A stretch of 64,000 nt of DNA from Treponema sp. GTDB taxonomy: Bacteria; Spirochaetota; Spirochaetia; Treponematales; Treponemataceae. The stretch lies in assembly GCA_017934745.1 (NCBI GenBank), contig JAGBIY010000064.1:114597-178596 (forward strand). Direction: 5' to 3'. The position numbers were made by a program, and so were the translations under genes. This document shows, piece after piece, positions 26,645 to 35,615 of the stretch; the stretch's first letter is position 1, and each line of letters begins with the position of its first letter. The notes under the pieces are model-generated. The model worked only from the letters and a program-made list of their open reading frames with translations, ran no database searches and had not been told where the DNA came from.

Positions 26645-26680
26645 ATTGACAAGTTACCGACTGTTCGGTAACTTGTCAAT
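26645..26680. promoter_or_regulatory. Perfect 16-4-16 palindrome between divergent start codons
   Basis: Positions 26645-26660 and 26665-26680 are exact reverse complements around CTGT. Each arm begins ATTGACA, so both strands carry TTGACA followed 17 nt later by TAACTT, a symmetrical two-way promoter candidate. The VTC ATG and the CotH ATG are each 9 nt beyond the putative -10 element, and neither has a Shine-Dalgarno sequence. It could instead, or in addition, be an operator for a dimeric regulator. Confidence 0.65.
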
Positions 26681-26683
26681 ACC

Positions 26684-28027
26684 ATGCAAGAAAAAGCGAA
26701 AACACTCAAAAAAATTCACACAGCCCGACCACGGATATGGAGACTCCCCCTCTCCTTTTCGTTCATATTCGTTCTTTTGACTGTGACATTCATAGACAAT
26801 TTCAGACGCTCTTCGGAGGAGAAACTGAATTCGTTCATGATCATAAAAGACTCGAAACTCCCGGTAGTCGCCATCAGCACCGACGCGAAAAAAGCGATAA
26901 AGTCAAAAGAGGACTACAGGAAATGCGACGCCTACACATTCGACACGTTCGGGGAACTGGTGGAAAAATCCAGACAGGAAAAAAAGGACGGGCATGAAAA
27001 GACGAAGGCGAAGATAAGAGGAAGGGGGAATTCCACATGGACGACCTTCGACACAAGCAAACGCTCATATCTCCTGAAATTCGAAGAGCCAAGGGAAATG
27101 TTCGGTCTGCCTTCGGCAAGGAAGTGGATTCTGCAGGGAAACGTCACAGACAAGACATCCCTCAGAAACGCGTACGCCTACAAACTCGGAAGGGAAACAT
27201 TCACGAACGCGGGCTGGGCTCCCGACACCCGGTTCATCCATCTGGTCGTCAACGAAAAGTACCTGGGCCTGTACCTTTTGATGGAGAAAGCCGAGATAGC
27301 GCCCAACAGACTGCCGCTGAATCCAGACCCGTCCGACGAATCCTTCCTCGCGGAAGTGAACTCAAGGCTCAACCGCGCGTGGAATTTCAGGAGCGATGCG
27401 GGGGTCGCGTTCAGCATACGGGAAAAGGAGAACGCGAAGCAGGAATATTACAGGAACGCCGAAAACGTTCTGCAGAATTTCGAGAACGTGCTGTTCAGCG
27501 AGAATTTCACGGACGAGAACACAGGCTACAGGGCCTACATTGACATTGAAAGTTTCGTGGACTGGTACATCGTCAACGAATACACGAAGAACCACGACGC
27601 GAGGTTCCAGGACTCCTGCTTTCTGACATATTCCTCGGCAGACAAGAAAATCCGCATGGGGCCAATCTGGGACTTCGACATCTCATGCGGCAACAACAAG
27701 GACGAGTGCGCGAATCCGGAAGGTCTTTTCATAGAGAGCCGCCACTGGTTCAAAAGGCTGTGGCAGGACCCGTTCTTCAGGGAAAAAGTCGCCGAACGCT
27801 GGCGGGAATGCAGGCCGCAAATCGAAGAGAGCCTCGGCTGGATTGAGAGAGCGGCGGAGGAACTTGAGACGGACGCGAACCTGGACGACAAGATTTGGCA
27901 GAGGTTCGGCTACAGGCAGTGGCCCAACGCCCCCGGCTACAAGAACAGGAAGACGTACAAGGCCGAAGTCGAATACATGACGGACTGGCTCAAAAAGCGC
28001 GCGGCCTGGCTGGATTCAGAGTGGTGA
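26684..28027 (+). CDS. CotH-family atypical kinase, membrane-anchored, copy 2
   Basis: 447 residues. A basic N-terminus and one membrane helix (~23-42) precede the CotH domain: KIRGRGNSTW, KRSYLLKF, KWILQGNVTDKTSLRN, YLGLYLLMEKAE, KNHDARFQ and MGPIWDFDISCGN. It is a paralogue of the gene at 17902, with similar spacing throughout and a matching C-terminus (RQWPNAPGY, then DWLKKRAAWLD). It is divergent from the VTC and DUF4956 genes across the 36-nt palindrome and leads the run of glycosyltransferase genes. Its target is unknown; by neighbourhood it acts on polyphosphate or glycopolymer metabolism in the envelope. Confidence 0.88.
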   Translation: MQEKAKTLKKIHTARPRIWRLPLSFSFIFVLLTVTFIDNFRRSSEEKLNSFMIIKDSKLPVVAISTDAKKAIKSKEDYRKCDAYTFDTFGELVEKSRQEKKDGHEKTKAKIRGRGNSTWTTFDTSKRSYLLKFEEPREMFGLPSARKWILQGNVTDKTSLRNAYAYKLGRETFTNAGWAPDTRFIHLVVNEKYLGLYLLMEKAEIAPNRLPLNPDPSDESFLAEVNSRLNRAWNFRSDAGVAFSIREKENAKQEYYRNAENVLQNFENVLFSENFTDENTGYRAYIDIESFVDWYIVNEYTKNHDARFQDSCFLTYSSADKKIRMGPIWDFDISCGNNKDECANPEGLFIESRHWFKRLWQDPFFREKVAERWRECRPQIEESLGWIERAAEELETDANLDDKIWQRFGYRQWPNAPGYKNRKTYKAEVEYMTDWLKKRAAWLDSEW

Positions 28028-28045
28028 AAAAGGTGGAATTTGAGA

Positions 28046-29137
28046 ATGGAAACGTTATATCCTAACAGAATGATTTTGATTAACGGAAACTTCCTCTGCA
28101 GGAACCTCACAGGAATAGAAAGATTCGCATGGGAAATATGCAAGCGGCTGGACAAACTCGTGTCCGGCGAGAAAATATCGATTCTGGTGCCGAAGAACGC
28201 AAAAGAGACACCGGAATTCGAGAACATAAAAACCATCTGGTCGGAAAAAGAAATCCACGGATTCCCGAAATGGGACTTGCTCGACTTCAGGAAGGCGTGC
28301 GGAAAACTCAACGCGACAGGGCTCAACTTCTCGAACACGGCTCCGCTCGGAAAAAACTGCGGCTACGCATTCATCCACGACATATACGCACGGGACTTTC
28401 CAGAGGACTTCACCTCAAGAAAGGAGATTCTCATAAAAATCTACTCGCGCCTGAACTATTGGAACATCGCGAGGAACGCGAAGAAAATCCTCACAGTGTC
28501 GAATTTCAGCAAGAAGCAGATTCAAAAGGCATACGGCGTGGACGAAAGCAGAATCGAAGTCATTCCGAACGGCTATGACCATTTCAAGACGATTGAGGAG
28601 GACGACAGAATCTTCGAGAGATTCCCAAACTTGACGGAAAACGCTTTCTTCTTCACGCTCGGCTCATTGCAGAAAAGAAAAAACCTCAAATGGATAGCGG
28701 AACACGCTTCGAACCACCCTGACGAACAGTTCGCGATTTCGGGGAAAGTGATTTCAGGGCTTGAGTCGAACGAAATCTCGGAACTCCAAAGAATGGATAA
28801 CGTGACCCTGCTCGGCTACGTCTCGGACGGAGAGGTGAAAGCATTGATGAAAAAATGCAGGGCATTCGTCTTCCCCTCGTACTACGAAGGCTTCGGCATT
28901 CCGCCGCTGGAAGCCCTCTCCATCGGCGCGAAAATCATCGTCGCGAAGGCTGCCAGCCTGCCTGAAATCTACGGAAACGCCGCCGGCTACATCGACCCGG
29001 AAAACGCGGACTGCGACCTGGACGACATACTCGGCAAAATAGACAAAAACGAAGCGGAAAAAGTGCTTTCGGAATACACATACCAGAACTCAGCCGAGAA
29101 ACTCTTCAATGTCCTATTCAAAAATCCGCTTTGTTGA
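28046..29137 (+). CDS. GT4-family glycosyltransferase 1
   Basis: 363 residues with a GT-B fold. The acceptor half has LTGIERFAWE; the donor half has FTLGSLQKRKN and the family signature PSYYEGFGIPPLEA, where the two glutamates bind the nucleotide sugar. I chose the ATG at 28046, 9 nt after AGGTGG, over the TTG at 28040, which sits too close to it. The enzyme would transfer a sugar such as mannose or glucose to a lipid-linked glycan. It is 18 nt after CotH copy 2 and is followed by two more GT4 enzymes. Confidence 0.87.
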   Translation: METLYPNRMILINGNFLCRNLTGIERFAWEICKRLDKLVSGEKISILVPKNAKETPEFENIKTIWSEKEIHGFPKWDLLDFRKACGKLNATGLNFSNTAPLGKNCGYAFIHDIYARDFPEDFTSRKEILIKIYSRLNYWNIARNAKKILTVSNFSKKQIQKAYGVDESRIEVIPNGYDHFKTIEEDDRIFERFPNLTENAFFFTLGSLQKRKNLKWIAEHASNHPDEQFAISGKVISGLESNEISELQRMDNVTLLGYVSDGEVKALMKKCRAFVFPSYYEGFGIPPLEALSIGAKIIVAKAASLPEIYGNAAGYIDPENADCDLDDILGKIDKNEAEKVLSEYTYQNSAEKLFNVLFKNPLC

Positions 29138-29162
29138 AAACGCACTATTTTATTTGTAAAAT
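29134..29162 (+). promoter_or_regulatory. Sigma-70-type promoter before GT4 gene 2
   Basis: TTGAAA at 29134-29139 and TAAAAT at 29157-29162 are spaced by exactly 17 nt. The -35 element overlaps the stop codon of GT4 gene 1. The ATG at 29172 lies 9 nt beyond the -10 element with no clear Shine-Dalgarno sequence, so the transcript would be almost leaderless. Confidence 0.6.
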
Positions 29163-29171
29163 AGAAGAATT

Positions 29172-30287
29172 ATGAAAGTTGCGATTGTACATGATTGGCT
29201 GGTGAACTACGGAGGCGCGGAAAGGGTCGTCGAGGCGATGCTCTCGATTTACCCGGACGCGGACATCTTCACGCTTGTTTATGACGAGAAGAAAATGGGA
29301 AAGATTTTTCCAAAAGAGAAAGTCCACCCCTCGTTCATCCAAAAATGGCCAATGGCGACGAAACTCTACACGAAATTCCTCAAATTCATGCCGAAAGCGT
29401 TCGAGTCGTTCGATTTCTCAGGATACGACCTGGTGCTCTGCTCGTCGTCGAGCTGCGCGAAAGGCGTGATAACCCCGCCGTCGGTGCCGCACATCGCATA
29501 CATCCACACGCCCATGAGATACGCATGGGACCAGTATTTCGAGTACAAAAAGAGAAGCGGAAAGCTCACGAGATTCTTCATGGACAAGTGGATGTCTGAA
29601 ATAAGGCTCTGGGACTTCGTGTCAAGCCAAAGAATCGACTCGATAGCGGCGAATTCCTCGTACATCTCAAGGCGAATAGAAAAATACTGGAACCGGAAGT
29701 CCACGGTGATTTTTCCGCCGGTGGACACCGACCGTCTTTCCCCGAACGGAAAAGACAGCGAGGACTTCTATGTGGTCTTCTCCAGGTTCGTGCCGTACAA
29801 GAGAATAGACCTCGCCATAAAAGCCTGCGGAGAGCTGAACAGGAAGCTCGTCGTGATAGGAAGCGGCTCACAGGAGAAAGAGCTGAAGGAGCTGGCAGCA
29901 GAATACAAGGGAACTGAAATCACTTTCACGGGAAGGATTTCGGACGAGGAAGTGAAGGACTACCTGCAGCGCTGCCGCGCCCTGCTCTTCTGCGCGGAGG
30001 AGGACTTCGGAATAATCCCGGTGGAGGCGCAAGCGTGCGGGCGGCCGGTCATAGCGTTCAAAAAAGGCGGCGCGCTTGAGACGGTCGTTGAGGGAAAGAC
30101 GGGGACATTCTTTTCGGAGCAGACAAGCGAATCCCTCAAAAGCGCGATTGAACGGTTCGAGAGGATGACGTTCGACACGGAAAAAATCGTGGAGCACGCG
30201 AAAACTTTTTCGACAAGCAGATTCTGCGTCCAGCTGAAGCAGTTCATCGACGAAACGCTTGCGAAACAAGGACAGAAAAGACAATAA
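29172..30287 (+). CDS. GT4-family glycosyltransferase 2 (WbaZ-like)
   Basis: 371 residues. The N-terminal VAIVHDWLVNYGGAERV and the HIAYIHTPMRYAWD block are typical of WbaZ-type GT4 mannosyltransferases in O-antigen pathways. The donor half contains FSRFVPYKRIDLAI and the EEDFGIIPVEAQACGRPVIAF nucleotide-sugar site. It is expected to add one sugar to the lipid-linked repeat unit at the cytoplasmic membrane face. It has its own promoter candidate and is followed 21 nt later by another GT4 gene. The sugar identity cannot be read from sequence. Confidence 0.87.
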   Translation: MKVAIVHDWLVNYGGAERVVEAMLSIYPDADIFTLVYDEKKMGKIFPKEKVHPSFIQKWPMATKLYTKFLKFMPKAFESFDFSGYDLVLCSSSSCAKGVITPPSVPHIAYIHTPMRYAWDQYFEYKKRSGKLTRFFMDKWMSEIRLWDFVSSQRIDSIAANSSYISRRIEKYWNRKSTVIFPPVDTDRLSPNGKDSEDFYVVFSRFVPYKRIDLAIKACGELNRKLVVIGSGSQEKELKELAAEYKGTEITFTGRISDEEVKDYLQRCRALLFCAEEDFGIIPVEAQACGRPVIAFKKGGALETVVEGKTGTFFSEQTSESLKSAIERFERMTFDTEKIVEHAKTFSTSRFCVQLKQFIDETLAKQGQKRQ

Positions 30288-30308
30288 AAACGGAAAGACG
30301 GAAGAATT

Positions 30309-31394
30309 ATGAAAATCGCAATCGACTGCAGAATGATAGGCTCAGGTGGAATCGGCTCGTATGTTTCGGAACTGGTTCCGCACTTTTTGGAAAACAACGA
30401 ATGCCTTTTGCTCGGAACGCACGAGCAGTGCATGGATTTCGTCAGGATGGCGAACGTGGAATTCTGCTACTGCGACGTGAAGCCGTTCTCGTTCGAGGAA
30501 ATGTTCAGCTTCCCGAAGGAGGTTCTGGACAAGATACACCAGTACGACTTCTATTTCACGCCGTACTGCAACATCCCCGGAGGAATCAGAATCCCGGTGT
30601 TCTCCACGATACACGACGTAGTTTTCCTGGACGTTCCAGGGCTGACAGGATTCTTTGGAAAACTCGGACGAAAGTTCTTCTACAAACGGGCGGCAAGGCT
30701 CTCGGAGGAGATTTTCACAGTCTCACAGTTCTCGAAAGAGAGAATCATAGAAAACCTCAAGTGCAGGAAGCCGATTTCGATAACATACAACGCGGCTCCC
30801 AGCTACCTGAGAAAGAACGACGACGAAGAAGCCGACGAGAAAGAATCCACGGAAAAGGACACGGTTCTGTTCGTGGGGAACATAAAGAAGCACAAGGGAT
30901 TGAAGACGCTACTGGACGCATACGAGAAGGCGGTGGCGGACGGATTCGACAAGAAGCTCGTCATAGTCGGAAACGCCGAGAACTTCAGGACGGGGGACGA
31001 GGAGACCGTGGCGAGGCTCAAGAAACTTTCGGAGAAGATGGAAGGAAGGATACAGTTCACAGGCCGGATAACGAACAGGAAATTGAAGATCTGGTACAAA
31101 AAATCTGCATTCATCGTCCAGCCGTCGCTCTACGAGGGATTCGGAATGCCGCCCCTGGAAGCCATGACGGTCGGGACACCGGCGATAGTATCGGACATCG
31201 ACGTCTTCAAGGAGATATACGGGGATTTGCCGGTGACGTTCTTCAAGGCGGGGGACGCAGACGACCTTGCGGAAAAAATGGCCGTGTTCGAACCTCCAAA
31301 GGAAATAGACTTGAGGAAAATCGAGGAAAAATACTCGTACAGGAATTCGGCGGAGACGATAATCAACGCGATGAAAAGGCATCAGAAGGACTGA
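30309..31394 (+). CDS. GT4-family glycosyltransferase 3
   Basis: 361 residues with a GT-B fold. It starts IAIDCRMIGSGGIGSYV, the glycine-rich acceptor-side loop of GT4 enzymes, and carries VQPSLYEGFGMPPLEAM as the donor-binding signature near residue 280. Like its two upstream neighbours it should extend a lipid-linked glycan in the cytoplasm. A GACGGAAGAATT stretch lies before the ATG with only weak Shine-Dalgarno character. The order GT4, GT4, GT4, initiating transferase and outer-membrane protein suggests a complete small pathway for one glycan. Confidence 0.87.
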   Translation: MKIAIDCRMIGSGGIGSYVSELVPHFLENNECLLLGTHEQCMDFVRMANVEFCYCDVKPFSFEEMFSFPKEVLDKIHQYDFYFTPYCNIPGGIRIPVFSTIHDVVFLDVPGLTGFFGKLGRKFFYKRAARLSEEIFTVSQFSKERIIENLKCRKPISITYNAAPSYLRKNDDEEADEKESTEKDTVLFVGNIKKHKGLKTLLDAYEKAVADGFDKKLVIVGNAENFRTGDEETVARLKKLSEKMEGRIQFTGRITNRKLKIWYKKSAFIVQPSLYEGFGMPPLEAMTVGTPAIVSDIDVFKEIYGDLPVTFFKAGDADDLAEKMAVFEPPKEIDLRKIEEKYSYRNSAETIINAMKRHQKD

Positions 31395-31434
31395 CAGGGC
31401 AAACTGCGGCTGCCTTTTTAGGAGGAGACGAAAA

Positions 31435-32871
31435 ATGACGAAAAAGAGAGAGAATTCAAAGTTCAGGACATATCTGAACAAGAATTTTTGGAGAACAAGC
31501 TCGTTCACATCAGGAGCTGCGCTCATGGTATCGGACTGTCTGATGGTCATGCTGTCGATTGGAATATCGTTCTTCATAATCAACTTCATAAACCACCATT
31601 GGATAAATTTCCGTTCGTTCTACACATACGGAATATACCTTCCGCCCATGATAGCTGTCTTCTACGCGGCGGGTCTCTATCCGGGACTGGTGCTTCCTCC
31701 AGAGGACGAAGTGAAGAAGTTCACAATCTGCTCGTTCTTCGTCTTCGTGGGCATCGCACTCTCAATAACGGTGGAGGAAGCCGACGACAAGTGGCCTCTC
31801 GTAATCGCGCTGATACTCGCGACACCGTTCGCCGCCATACTGCTTCCATCGGGAAGGGAACTCGCCAGGCACCATCTCGGAAAGCGCAAGTGGTACGGAG
31901 TTCCGGCAGTCATCTATGTGACGGGGAACAGCGGAGACACGATAATAGACAGACTCCTGAAAAGGCCGGACTTCGGCTACAAACCGGCAATCGTAATCGA
32001 CAGCGCGGCGACAGAACAGTACGAAAAATTCGGGCTTCTCGTCTTTCCTCCATCGGATGTCATATTCAATGAAATAAAATCAGAGGGAATAAAAGTCGCG
32101 ATAATCTGCGACTACAAAGAGGACACGACTGAAATCAACTCGTACTACCGATACACGATACAGATTCCGCGTCTGCAGGACACCAACACGATATCGATGA
32201 ACGTCAGGGACTTTGGCGGCATTCTGGGATTCTCGTCCACGCACAACCTAACCAAAGGGTTCAGCCTGCTGCTGAAAAGGCTCATGGACCTATCCCTCCT
32301 TTTGGTTTCCGCTCCTGTAACGATTCCCCTCACCATATTCGTCTCCATACTCGTCAAGCTCACGAGCAAGGGACCGATTTTCTACGGCCACAAGAGAATC
32401 GGCCGTGACGGCAAGGAATTCAAATGCTGGAAGTTCAGGTCGATGGTCATAGACGCGGACAAGCAGCTTGAGAAGATTCTCGCGGAGAACCCGGAGATGC
32501 GCGCGGAATGGGAGAAGGACAGGAAATTCACGAACGACCCGCGCGTCACGAAAATCGGGAAGATTCTCAGACGCACGAGCATCGACGAGATTCCGCAGTT
32601 CTTCAACGTGCTCATCGGCGAGATGAGCTTCATCGGCCCGCGTCCCGTCACGGAGCCGGAGCTAGACAAATACGGAAAGAAAAGGGACTTCATCCTCTCG
32701 GTGCAGCCGGGCTTGAGCGGCATGTGGCAGATATCGGGAAGAAGCGACACGGGATACGAAGAGAGAATCACGCTCGACTCGTACTACATACAGAATTGGT
32801 CGGTGTGGCTCGACATGTGGATAATCATAAAGACAGTGTACGTCGTCCTCAGAGGAAAGGGCGCATATTGA
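31435..32871 (+). CDS. Polyprenyl-phosphate sugar-1-phosphate transferase (WbaP/WcaJ type)
   Basis: 478 residues. Four or five N-terminal helices (~25-140) and a Rossmann-like middle region (~150-240) precede the catalytic domain. That domain has KRLMDL, then GPIFYGHKRIGRDG, WKFRSMV, LRRTSIDEIPQFFNVL (the catalytic Asp-Glu) and SFIGPRPVTEPE. The enzyme attaches the first sugar phosphate to undecaprenyl phosphate and so starts glycan assembly. A strong AGGAGG site precedes the ATG. The stop codon overlaps the start of the next gene, coupling it to an outer-membrane barrel protein, which is not usual for this family. Confidence 0.92.
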   Translation: MTKKRENSKFRTYLNKNFWRTSSFTSGAALMVSDCLMVMLSIGISFFIINFINHHWINFRSFYTYGIYLPPMIAVFYAAGLYPGLVLPPEDEVKKFTICSFFVFVGIALSITVEEADDKWPLVIALILATPFAAILLPSGRELARHHLGKRKWYGVPAVIYVTGNSGDTIIDRLLKRPDFGYKPAIVIDSAATEQYEKFGLLVFPPSDVIFNEIKSEGIKVAIICDYKEDTTEINSYYRYTIQIPRLQDTNTISMNVRDFGGILGFSSTHNLTKGFSLLLKRLMDLSLLLVSAPVTIPLTIFVSILVKLTSKGPIFYGHKRIGRDGKEFKCWKFRSMVIDADKQLEKILAENPEMRAEWEKDRKFTNDPRVTKIGKILRRTSIDEIPQFFNVLIGEMSFIGPRPVTEPELDKYGKKRDFILSVQPGLSGMWQISGRSDTGYEERITLDSYYIQNWSVWLDMWIIIKTVYVVLRGKGAY

Positions 32872-34454
32872 TGAGAAGAACCATTCTGGCCGTCCTTTCT
32901 TCATTCGCCTTTCTCGCATCGGCTTTCGCGCAGGAGACTTCTGGAAAATTCAGGATATCAAAAGTCGAATACGAGCTGGACGGAACGAAAGAGTCGGCTG
33001 TCAGAAGGAACATCCCGATTTCCACGAAGCGCGTATTCGGCTCAAGGGAGGAGCTGGACACATACATCGCCGACCTACGGAAAAGGTTCCAGAACGAGAG
33101 AATCTTCCAGGAAACGAAAATCGAATACGAAACCGGAGAGACGGAAGAGGTCGGCGACAGCGGCGAAAGAATCAACCTGGTAAAGGTGAGCGTGCTGGCG
33201 AAGGACTCAAAGAGCCTGCTCATCCTTCCATACCCCAAATACTCATCCAGCGACGGATTCAGCGCGAAGCTCAAGATGAAGGACGCGAATTTTCTCGGCA
33301 CGATGAGCGAACTGTCCGCAGACGCGTACTTTTCCATGAAGACGGACGAAGACGACGAAAACACCACGCACAAGGCAGTAGGAATCGATTTCGAATACGA
33401 CTTTCCGTTCCAGGCAGGTCCCTTCAACGCAAGCTGGAACAACGACTACTTTTTCGAATACACGCTGGACACGAAGGAAGCGGAATTCGACACGAAGACG
33501 GGACTGACGCTGGAGCTTCCGCTGGACACATACTCGTTCGTCTTAGACGTGTCACAAAGCGTCGTCAGGGACAACGAGTTCGAATTCTACGGCGACGAAT
33601 TCCATTTTTCGACAGAGGCGAAACTTTCCATGCCGATAAAGGTAGCCGAGATAGACAACTGGGGCGACATAAAATGGACGCCATACGCCGACTACACAGT
33701 GAACTACAGACAGGACGGAGAAATCGACAGCGAAGACATCGACCTCTCAAGCCCGCTTATCACGTTCGCCCACGAAGCGTCCACGGGGAGAGTCGACTGG
33801 ATCGGGAATTTCAGGAACGGACTCAAAGCGACGGCAGGACAATCCATATCGTACAATTTCCAGAGAAGAGAATACGACCCGAAAATCCATGCGGAAATAC
33901 AGGCGTTCAAGTCGGCAAAACGCATCGGCTTGGCGGCGAGGCTCTACGCTTTCGCGAGTTACGGACGCTACGAAAAAATCGGAGAGAGAATCAGGGGCGC
34001 GATAGACGAGCAGAAGTACCGAGACTCAAGGGAAATGGCGTTGAAAGTCCCGTCCGCCGTCGTGCTGAACGTCGACCTGCCCATCCACATCGTCACAACG
34101 GACTGGAACGGCTGGACGGGAAGCGTTTTCGGGCAGGATTCGTGGATTGCGAGGCACACGGCGTGGTTCAGGCACTTCGACTTCGAGATGCAGATTTCCC
34201 CGTTCATCGACATCGCTCTCACAAAGAACGCCGCGACAGGAAGCACGTTCGCGATAAAGGACGGCTGGTACACGGGAGGAATCGAAGTCCTAGTCTTCCC
34301 CAAACGGTGGAGGAGCGTTGTCGTGCGGGGGAGCATTGGATTCGATCTCGGAAGAAAAATGCTGGAGAAAATCGCGCCGGGCTCGTTCGACGAAAGCTGG
34401 AGGAAGGACGTGTCCGAAAAAGAGGTCTACATCGGAATCGGACTTTTCTACTGA
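32871..34454 (+). CDS. Exported outer-membrane beta-barrel protein with POTRA-like N-terminus
   Basis: 527 residues. A clear signal peptide (RRTILAVLSSFAFLASAFAQ) is followed by a region of about 100 residues that resembles a POTRA domain, then many alternating amphipathic strands rich in aromatic residues. It ends in IGIGLFY, a C-terminal aromatic as expected for an outer-membrane barrel. This suggests a BamA/TamA-like or export-type barrel, but I cannot name the family. The start lies on the last base of the sugar-phosphate transferase stop, so it is co-translated with that enzyme and may help place or export the glycan. Confidence 0.65.
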   Translation: MRRTILAVLSSFAFLASAFAQETSGKFRISKVEYELDGTKESAVRRNIPISTKRVFGSREELDTYIADLRKRFQNERIFQETKIEYETGETEEVGDSGERINLVKVSVLAKDSKSLLILPYPKYSSSDGFSAKLKMKDANFLGTMSELSADAYFSMKTDEDDENTTHKAVGIDFEYDFPFQAGPFNASWNNDYFFEYTLDTKEAEFDTKTGLTLELPLDTYSFVLDVSQSVVRDNEFEFYGDEFHFSTEAKLSMPIKVAEIDNWGDIKWTPYADYTVNYRQDGEIDSEDIDLSSPLITFAHEASTGRVDWIGNFRNGLKATAGQSISYNFQRREYDPKIHAEIQAFKSAKRIGLAARLYAFASYGRYEKIGERIRGAIDEQKYRDSREMALKVPSAVVLNVDLPIHIVTTDWNGWTGSVFGQDSWIARHTAWFRHFDFEMQISPFIDIALTKNAATGSTFAIKDGWYTGGIEVLVFPKRWRSVVVRGSIGFDLGRKMLEKIAPGSFDESWRKDVSEKEVYIGIGLFY

Positions 34455-34470
34455 CGGGGTACAAAAAAAA

Positions 34471-34489
34471 GCGGCACAAAAAGTGCCGC
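34471..34489 (-). terminator. Intrinsic terminator of the ispG operon
   Basis: A 7-bp perfect stem (GCGGCAC with GTGCCGC) and an AAAAA loop, followed on the minus strand by a run of eight T (plus-strand A at 34463-34470). It lies 26 nt after the stop of the helical-repeat gene and between convergent genes. Confidence 0.85.
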
Positions 34490-34514
34490 CCGCAACACGG
34501 AAGAATTCCGAATG

Positions 34515-35615
34515 TCATCTGAGTTTGGAAGAAGCCTCCGCCTGCCAGTAAGCGTCCGGCATGGACGAGCGAATCTTCTCGAAGAAGCTGTCTGAAAGGA
34601 CAGTGTTTCCGCTTTCCCTGACGCGATCCGCCATCTGGAACATGATTTCCCAGACATGGTTCGACTCGCACCACTCCATTATGTCGTCGTACTTTCCGCA
34701 CTTCTCAAGGAAATCCGCATAAGTCGTATATGAGTAGCTCGTGTCCCTCTCGCAAATCGTCTCGTATATATGGGTGAAAGCCTCGATAGCGCCGAGGGAC
34801 GAAGCCATGAGCGCACCCCTCAAGTCGCCACTCTTGTACCTGAAATTGCCGTACTCATAGAGGGCTTCCAGAGAATTCTTCGAATCCGCGCGGAACAGCA
34901 GGAAAAACCTGTCGGCATTCTCAGCCTTCGGACTTTCCAAAATCCTCATGAAAGCGTTCTGGAACGTCTTGTTCTTGAAGTTGGCGTCGGAATCAAGAAT
35001 CAAAATCAAGGCTTCCTCATAGTTCTTGAAATTCTTCTCCTCGCGGGCCAAATCCACCATCGCATACAGGATGTCGTAGTGCATGTCTGGAATCTCGAGG
35101 AATTCACGCTCCCGCCTCGCCTTCTCGAAAAAATTGTATGCGGTGCGGAATTCCCCCTCAAGCTGGTAGATTTTCCCGATGAGGAAATCGGCCTCTGGAT
35201 AGACGGACTTCGCCTTGACCCAGGAGACCAGCTCGGAAACTGAATTGTGATAGAAGGACTCGCCGTTCAACCTCAGGTAACGCTCGATTATGGCCACGGC
35301 CTCGTTCTCGTCCCTCTCGCGGAGTATGTTCAGGACATCGCTGAAGAAATCCCCGACACGGCGAACAGCCAAAGGAGAAAGCGCGCTTTCGAGGATGTAG
35401 TTCTCCCATGCGATTTCCGCCCTGCGCGACTCCTTCGCCTTGTTGGCGAGATTCAAAGCCTCCCCGTACATGGTCGAGTCATACGCGACCTGGGCATTCT
35501 CAAGGACACGCCAAGAGACGTTCATGCTGTCGGGATGCTTCGGAGCCGTCGCTGGGAACGCAAATGAGAAAGCGAGCGAAAACGCGCAAGCGAAAAATGT
35601 TTTCCTAATATTCAT
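34515..35615 (-). CDS. Exported helical-repeat (TPR-like) protein, function unknown
   Basis: 366 residues with an N-terminal signal peptide (about residues 1-22, ending near AFPATA) and an otherwise almost wholly helical sequence. Pairs of amphipathic helices of about 35 residues, such as PEADFLIGKIYQLEGEFRTAYNFFEKA, look like tetratricopeptide repeats. Such periplasmic proteins usually act as scaffolds for envelope complexes. The start overlaps the ispG stop by 4 nt (ATGA), so it is translated together with ispG, and a terminator follows. No specific function can be assigned. Confidence 0.75.
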   Translation of the reverse strand: MNIRKTFFACAFSLAFSFAFPATAPKHPDSMNVSWRVLENAQVAYDSTMYGEALNLANKAKESRRAEIAWENYILESALSPLAVRRVGDFFSDVLNILRERDENEAVAIIERYLRLNGESFYHNSVSELVSWVKAKSVYPEADFLIGKIYQLEGEFRTAYNFFEKARREREFLEIPDMHYDILYAMVDLAREEKNFKNYEEALILILDSDANFKNKTFQNAFMRILESPKAENADRFFLLFRADSKNSLEALYEYGNFRYKSGDLRGALMASSLGAIEAFTHIYETICERDTSYSYTTYADFLEKCGKYDDIMEWCESNHVWEIMFQMADRVRESGNTVLSDSFFEKIRSSMPDAYWQAEASSKLR

